Shown in pieces: positions 57,741 to 64,000 of a stretch of 64,000 nucleotides of DNA. The translations under genes and the position numbers were made by a program. This DNA comes from Hypericum androsaemum. Lineage: Eukaryota > Streptophyta > Magnoliopsida > Malpighiales > Hypericaceae. The stretch covers positions 1,091,487-1,155,486 of the forward strand of contig OZ023181.1 of assembly GCA_963995505.1 (NCBI GenBank), read 5' to 3'. The stretch's first letter is position 1. The number at the start of each line of letters is the position of its first letter. The notes beneath the pieces are model-generated. The model saw only the letters and a list, made by a program, of their open reading frames with translations, searched no databases and was not told the origin of the DNA.

Positions 57741-58048
57741 GACAGATTGATTCGCTTCTCTGTCTTTTTGGCCAGCTGGCTAGCGACTCATGTTGACTGT
57801 TTGTATACCGCATATACATGGTTTCCCTGATCAAACTAGAAGTTACCTTTAAGGACATGTTTAATGATATTTTTAAAGACATCCGGTCCAATACGTTGTT
57901 GCAATCTGGCAGAGATTTCTCATCGACGGTTGAGCATCGCACCTCGAACTGCTTAACCTTAGTGACAATAGTGACAATAGAAAGATCGCGTAGGGAATTT
58001 CGAACGTTATAATAAAGCTAAGGATTAACTCGCACCAATTCTAATTCT
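57741..58048. other. LOR upstream region, nothing else recognised
   Basis: Short promoter-side stretch. No gene or repeat recognised. Confidence 0.4.
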
Positions 58049-58318
58049 CCAGGGCATAAGGAGCATGATGACTTGACGTTATCCTCGCCTCTCATTTTTG
58101 AAAAGAAAATCTTATTCAACTTTTACTCAATTCAATCAAATTCGTCTGGAAATTTATAAGCTTTCTTTGACGGTCGGTGGGGTTGAAAGCAAGTCCGAAG
58201 TAGTACCGTGAGGGAAGGGTGAAAAGAACTCCCCGCGTTCGAGCCATCAGTGAGATACCACTCTGGAAGAGCTCAACTTCAAGACATTATATCTATTCTT
58301 GGATTGGACGAATTATCC
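58049..58318. other. Mosaic of plastid DNA fragments (NUPT)
   Basis: Four short pieces resembling plastid genes from separate places: 58049-58090 is reverse-strand 16S rRNA (gggcataag, gcatgatgacttgacgt); 58195-58229 is 23S rRNA (gaagtagtaccgtgaggga, ggtgaaaagaac); 58239-58273 is another part of 23S rRNA (gagccatcagtgagatacc, actctggaagagct); 58272-58318 resembles atpB (coding LQDIISILGLDELS). The changes are mainly transitions. Nuclear copies of plastid DNA are common in plants; several unlinked pieces side by side indicate joining before or during insertion. Assignments are from memory of these genes. Confidence 0.6.
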
Positions 58319-59128
58319 CTGGAAGCAAACATATAATAAATTTCGCGCGCGGGCGAAGGAGATGTTTGGTACTGGTAATACTGTACAAGCGAGTCATGAA
58401 GGGTATAACAATTTCGGGTACTTTCAACTTTATGATTGTATTCCCATTGATCGGACCGATGCCCCCGAAGAGTATATTTCCAACAAAAAAATATATCAAA
58501 GAGAGTATACGGTGACTTGATATATACCTACTAATAATGAATTAACTAGTGTATTTATTTGCATTTTAATGCTTAATGAGTAGGATAAATAATTATGAAA
58601 ATAAAATCAAAACATTATAGTGATATAAGTTTAAAGAAATTATTTCCTAAATTAAATTTCTTTGATTAAAAAATAACCAAGTAATGGGAAGTCTATTTTT
58701 AACCGGATCAGGAATTCGTTGGTTAAAATATATAAAAGGTTAAAATAGGCTTTGCCATTTCTTGATCAAAGAAATTTAATATAGGAAATAATTTTTTTAA
58801 ACTAATATCAATATAATATTTTAATTTAGTTTCCTTAAGCATTAAAAAGTGCATAAATATACTTGTCAATTCTTTATTGGTAGGTACATACCAAGTCACC
58901 ATGGTATGTAAGGACTACCATAAAATTTTTCTATATTTTTTTTTCTCGAATCCGGATATTATTGTGTTGAATAATCAAGGTTCGAGTTGGATGAATTTTT
59001 GAAAGGTGCAAATCTCCAAACAAGAATTTAACACCATTCTCAAAGACTTAAACTCAAGAGTTAAATTAGAATAACTCGATATAAATGCTTATTAATATGT
59101 ATACGTGATTTTGATAATTTGATGAGTA
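58319..59128. other. Intergenic stretch, possibly more organelle-derived sequence at its left
   Basis: 58319-58510 is less AT-rich than its surroundings, with an open plus-strand frame (DWTNYPWKQTYNKFRARAKEMF...) that also spans the atpB scrap; I cannot assign it. 58560-58860 holds an imperfect inverted pair around 'tttctttgat(t/c)aa(a/g)aaat', possibly a MITE. No gene supported. Confidence 0.35.
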
Positions 59129-59133
59129 GAAAT

Positions 59134-60645
59134 TGTTGGTATAGATGTCCTAGAGACAATCGATATAAGGACATTATACTTGATCACATTCAGTTATATT
59201 ATTAATGTGCATTAATAATATTCGACATTACATAAATGAATATAATGTTTGATTGTTTGCATATATTCATGTTTATGTTCCCATGAACTAGTGTTGTCAT
59301 TGAGAATGTGAGATCTCATATGACTATGCACGTAGTTCTGAAATAGTCACAATTAATGATCATCGAGAACGGGATATCGATCTGTATCATATCCTTAGAG
59401 GATGTAGTGGTTCTCACAACTACGAGATACTAGGTATTTTATGATGGATGCACAGATACTTTGTAGAGCATTGGCATACCCGACCGAGAAATCGTTTGGT
59501 GTATTCTATTTATGTGTCTACGAAAATATCGGTTTATGGAGTAGTGTGATAGTCCTCTGACTTTGACCATGACCAACGCTTGCTCTCCTGACGGGGTAGA
59601 TACAGCATGTGTTGAGTACATCACGAAGTGCATGTGCGTGGTAGTCGAGCCAAGAATAGGATTCATTCCTCAAATAGACTTGGAGAGAATACTTATTTTT
59701 TCATAACTAATTGGATCGTTAATCATTAGCCAATGCACGTCACTTTTAGAATGGTGTCTAAAAGTGAAAACATGATCAATTAGTAGAATGAGATAATATG
59801 ATTAAGTTATTTGAATAGATACTTAATCATGTTCAAGACTTAATCGAGTATTCGTGAATGAAAGGACCGTATTACTGTGAGCTTCACATTACAGGTAGTT
59901 GCAGTATCCTCGCAACGTACCTCATATGTTGAGATTGTCTGGTCAATTGTCTAGGGTTCGACTAAGACCATTAGTTCGACTAATCGCTTGACATGTGAGG
60001 ACATATGGGTCACACAACAAGTAGTCTTAGTTTACGAATTGAAGTTGGTTAGATTAAATATTGATTTGATCAAGAATATTTAATCTATAGAGAAATATTA
60101 TAATTCTATTAGATAGAATTATAATTATAATTATTTAATTAAGTTAGATTTAATTAAATACTGATATGTATAGTAAAATCTATTACATGTTGGACATATT
60201 GACTGGGTCAAGAAAATAATAGAATGGGCTTGGAGGCCCAAAAGGGAAGTCAATGTTGGAAGCCACTAAGGGCTTCCAACCTTACCTCATGCGAAACTTA
60301 CTCCTAAAAGAGTAGGAATTGGTTAATTATTTTACTATATATATGTGTGGGCATCAAAGATTTTTACACAGAAATTTATTAACCTAGATACATGACACAT
60401 AATTTTCTCTAGCAATCTTTGGTAAAGAATACTCCTAGCGAATTCTCGAAGATTTCAACTATCAAGAATTCGTAGACGAGGACTACGTGGATACCGTAGT
60501 TGAGGATCGATCTACAACGCGCTGTAAGCATCCTCTAACGATGTTGTTATATTTTATGTTATACTGCCATGATCAGGATTTGTGTTGGTGAAAATTTTAT
60601 CTTCCACTGCTGCGAACCTATAGTTTGTATTTATAAAATCTAACA
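59134..60645. mobile_element. Solo LTR, 1.5 kb
   Basis: Begins TGTTGGTATAG and ends AATCTAACA, with the exact 5-bp target duplication GAAAT (59129-59133 and 60646-60650). No polymerase or Gag sequence lies inside and no second copy is in the window. Length and ends fit a solo LTR of a large retrotransposon; lineage not assigned. Confidence 0.7.
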
Positions 60646-60650
60646 GAAAT

Positions 60651-62398
60651 GACTCACCGACACCAATCCCGCCATCAATTCGATGGAACTTAGATTAAAA
60701 CTTGAAGTACATCATTTGAAGTATCTCTACCATTCACATCACTAACTTGCTACATTCATTCGATGAAACCGAATTCAAATATTGAGTGATTGAGTGATTA
60801 ACCATGTAACTATCAAGTGGAATAGTCTTTATTCTTCTTGCTGTATATTTTGGAGTATAAATAAAATTAATCTATTTATAAAAAAATTGAATTCAAATAT
60901 ACAAATTAATTTATTTTTCGCATTCGTGAAACTATTATAGACATCAATGCGATTGGAGCATAATGAAAGATACATAGAATAGAATGGAGATAGATAATAG
61001 TTACTTAAAACTACTACAAGAACGTGTATTTTCATTTTTTGTGAACATTGTATTGTTTTATCAAATATAATATATATCTTGATCATGAGAAAAATCACTT
61101 TTATAGTAAATTATTTGATCAGTCCTAACAAAAATATGATCTCTTTCCCCAAATTTATTTGTATACGAAACCTCAAGAGTTATCAACCTCGAATAGTAAA
61201 CTATGATGTACTAAAACGAATTTCACCATAAATGTCACAAATATAGGAAATAAATACAAGTTATCACAAAAAATGATTGATTCCAACATAAAACTTAATT
61301 AAATCGATGGGTATGCTTGTGGTTGGTACCCTAAAAACTTGTGATAATATTTAAATAGGGCGTGGCGAGCTGACATTGGTCAGTTAAGTGTCGGGGTAAC
61401 CAAACTTGACCAACTTAAGGATACCCATAGACACTAATAAATATACGTGGAGTTACGAAAATAATTACTTTGATACAAGTGATAAGAGATTTGAGCTTAA
61501 GAAAGTATTTTTCAAGCTTTACAAATAGAAAAAAAATATAATTGAAAGAGCTACTCTTAAGTACTAAATAGGGTGAGAGAATGCTCAATTCTTTTTTCTT
61601 TTTGCAATCTCTCTGTACATAGCAAAGTATTGTTGGGTCCAATTTAAGGAAAAAACTATCTCAACAATATTTTTTACATAGGTAAGACTTGAACTATAAT
61701 ACTTCGTTAAGATATGTTATGAACGGCTTAAGTGGTTTGATTTGTATTACTCATATCAAGAAGGTACACTTATCTTTTTGGCACACATTTTGAAAGAACT
61801 TAAAGGTTAATCGTGCTTGGCCCAGAAAAATTTCAGAACGGGTGACTTCTTGAAAAAATTTCTACGGTATGTGTGGATAAAGACAAAATATGTCGAAAAA
61901 AAATTCAGAAAAAATTGAATTGGTTAATCATAGATAGCATTTACACGTGTATCTCGCACAGGAGCACATGACGCGTGTCGTTTGAACCTTAAATTGTCTT
62001 TATTTTTTAAAACTCTAATGTAGATTCCATCCATGTTTCCTCTGGTTTCCAAGTTAGGCTTGTCTTTGATAGGAAATAATTAATGGGTCCACAAATCAAA
62101 TATGGCGATTGATGGGTCAGCCATCCCATTATAGGAAAGTTCAAAAAACTTGTTGCCACCGCCGAGGACACCCAAACCCCTATTAGTTTCTCCGTTGGGG
62201 TTTACTAATCCAAGGTTTTACAATATGCTTTATCACATTTTATGTGGAATTGAAAATATATTCCGTTATTTTTGATCTATCGAAAATCTTTACATATAGG
62301 TTAACTCTACATGTTATATATTTATCGTATATTTATTATGATCTATTTAGGGTTTGAGCCGGATATGATATTTGAAATGTGATAAAAATTTCCCAACA
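60651..62398. other. AT-rich intergenic stretch, no gene seen
   Basis: No recognisable exon, RNA gene or terminal repeat. Open frames here are low-complexity and AT-driven. Confidence 0.45.
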
Positions 62399-62407
62399 AA
62401 TATTTAA

Positions 62408-63641
62408 GGGCAAATTACTCTCACATCCCTGGCCTTTGGCCACCCTCCTCCTAGGGTCCCTGGCTTTTGGAAAATGATTGTCTCGTCCCTAAGTTTTGAT
62501 GATAATAGACTCTCGGGTCACTGGTGCTGAAATATTCTATATTCTCCGGCGAACACCCACTTGAAAAGACTAAAATGCCCCTCTTTGTTAAAAAACAAAA
62601 AAATCATTTTCCCCTTCTCTCTTCATCTTCTCCACCTACCTCCATCTTCAATTAAAATTCATACCCAAATAAATCAAACTTGACCGCGACCGCGACCGCG
62701 ACGGCCGGAACACAAGGCCATGAACAGTTGAAGAACGGCGACCCCAGTGGCTGAAACACAGAGCCCATAATGCCTAATTCGATGACGGTCCATCTTCTGG
62801 CTTTCGATGCAAAGAAATTAAAGGACGATAAGATGGGTATGTGTTATTGGGACCAAATTAGTACAATCCTCCTCTTCGCCTCCTCCTCCTCCTCGATTTG
62901 CGAGATCTTCCCTGATTTGGTCCCAATAAGGCATATAGATCTGCTTGCTTCCGACGTGAAGCTCGACGAGGGGGAGGGGGCGGATGCGGCCCGGGCCTGG
63001 TCGTCGAGGAAGGTGTTGACGATGTGGCAGACGAAGGCCTTGTAGTGGGGGAGGTTGAGGTCGGTGTCGAGGCACTGGAAGGCTAGCTTTCGAATCTGGT
63101 ACTCCGTCGTCGTTTCCATGTCGGACTCCTCCAGGATCTTCCTCACCATTTGCTCCACCCTTATCTTCTCCGTCGGCTCCATTAATATCCTCTCCTCGCT
63201 AACCCAAGCTCAGCCGGTGCCTTTGCAGCTCCTGGACAGGGAGTAGCAGACCACCCTGGTCCCTGGTCGTGCCTCGTCGTCACCTCGAGCCCGGGTGGAG
63301 ACGACGACGTCCGACGGTCGAGGTCGAAACAAAAGCCGAGACCATATGTACTTAGGGTTCACCGGAGAGGGACATTTTGATTTTGATTAAGTTTTGGTTT
63401 TGATTGAAGTGCGAGGAAGAAGAAGTTGAAGGGAGAATGAGAGAATTTTTTATTTTTTTAAATGAGAGGGGCAATTTGGTCATTTCAAGTGGGGGTTCAC
63501 CGGAGAATATAGAATATTCCGGTACCAGGGACCCGAGAGTCTATTATCAGCAAAACTTAGGAACGGGACAATCATTTTTCAAAAGTCAGGGACCGTAGGG
63601 GGAGGGTGACCAAACCTCAGGGACGTGAGAGTAATTTGCCC
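62408..63641. mobile_element. Pack-MULE-like foldback element carrying a KELP gene fragment
   Basis: Left arm GGGCAAATTACTCTC and right arm ending GAGAGTAATTTGCCC, with arms of roughly 170-190 bp. The 9-bp target duplication AATATTTAA is perfect (62399-62407 and 63642-63650). The core is GC-rich and contains part of a KELP-like gene on the minus strand. There is no transposase, so it would need one in trans. The perfect duplication and well-matched arms suggest a fairly recent insertion. Confidence 0.9.
62844..63182 (-). pseudogene. Captured KELP-like coactivator fragment (DEK_C domain)
   Basis: Open frame of 112 aa starting MEPTEKIRVEQMV. Residues 5-62 (EKIRVEQMVRKILEESDMET, then YQIRKLAFQCLD, then HYKAFVCHIVNTFLDD) match the N-terminal DEK_C domain of plant KELP, a PC4-type RNA polymerase II coactivator. 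The C-terminal PC4 single-strand DNA-binding domain is missing; after about residue 70 the frame continues into unrelated, low-complexity sequence. Because the frame is open and begins with a plausible ATG, a short protein could be made if the element is transcribed. More likely it is a gene fragment carried by the transposon. Confidence 0.75.
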
Positions 63642-63805
63642 AATATTTAATATTATTGCGTTCTCGATTGCTTAAGATCTCTTACATAAAATCTAACATT
63701 TTTTCACAAATTGATCTAAATACTTATTGGTACAAATACTCGTTGATTTCTACATATTCTTAATAGTGACAAATTAAGTTATTCTTACCAAAATTTATCC
63801 CAAGT

Positions 63806-64000
63806 TGTAATGTCCCATGATCTGACCGACTGTCTCCACAAAACAATACGAATCATTTTCAATGTGTTTTTCCACACTCACAAATTTCCTAAGGAGTCAC
63901 ACGTCGTGAAATATCTCACGGCCAAACACGCTTAACCTCAAAATTTTCTTATAAAATTTACGATAATTTTTTTTCCACCTTGTTAATATTAATATCACAA
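63806..64000 (-). mobile_element. Second 5S-derived (Cassandra-type) LTR, cut by the window edge
   Basis: Starts TGTAATGTCCCATGATCTGACCGACTGTCTCC, closely matching the start of the solo LTR at 12598. It then carries a degraded 5S-like part (aatttcctaaggagtcacac, ...cacgcttaacctc). It runs past the end of the window, so it may be a solo LTR or part of a full element. Confidence 0.7.

Noticed and set aside
58219..58520. Frames of 70-100 codons over the plastid mosaic
   Set aside because: They run through rRNA and out-of-frame atpB scraps, so they are not genuine coding sequence.

Overview
This window is nuclear DNA from a flowering plant, most likely a eudicot; the species cannot be fixed from the sequence alone. 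Supporting signs are GT-AG introns with plant-like AT-rich sequence, a VND-type NAC gene, a LURP-one-related gene, a PIAL-type SUMO ligase, a plant tRNA-Ala, Copia and Cassandra-type retroelements and scraps of plastid DNA. Genes are islands in AT-rich sequence that has been repeatedly invaded by transposons.

Layout: 317-2519 (-) is a three-exon VND-like NAC factor. 4446-9737 (-) is a decayed Copia element of the Tork/TNT1 type with both LTRs and a 5-bp target duplication. 9743-20777 has no gene I can support; it holds a 5S-derived (Cassandra-type) solo LTR, a foldback element with a tiny SINE inside it, a small hAT element and a second foldback element. 20778-38344 is the gene-rich core, all on the minus strand: a nine-exon WDR7/rabconnectin-3-beta-like WD40 gene, a sixteen-exon PIAL1/2-like SUMO ligase and a three-exon PP1 catalytic subunit. 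39556-45334 is a foldback (MULE-like) element that captured part of an aspartic protease gene and was then split by a non-coding LTR element. 45957-47647 has a LINE remnant and a retroposed insertion with a 17-bp target duplication. 48521-49561 is a young foldback element with a core of about 620 bp of GGA repeats. 49963-53377 (+) is a decayed multi-exon gene that keeps its TATA box. 53929-54001 is an intact tRNA-Ala(AGC), followed at once by two more foldback elements. 56334-57614 (-) is a LURP-one-related gene. 58049-58318 is a mosaic of plastid rRNA and atpB scraps. 59134-60645 is a 1.5-kb solo LTR. 62408-63641 is a Pack-MULE-like element carrying part of a KELP (DEK_C domain) gene. The right edge enters another 5S-derived LTR.

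The intact genes are not an operon and share no obvious pathway: xylem-type transcription (NAC), endomembrane or V-ATPase-linked trafficking (WDR7-like), SUMO chain formation (PIAL) and Ser/Thr dephosphorylation (PP1). Exon boundaries were worked out by eye, and every complete model joins into a reading frame divisible by three (371, 1475, 777, 318 and 231 aa).

The most striking thing is a group of seven long-inverted-repeat elements, most with 8-9 bp AT-rich target duplications. Two contain recognisable host gene pieces (aspartic protease, KELP), one contains a purine-only microsatellite core, one contains a nested SINE and one a nested LTR element.
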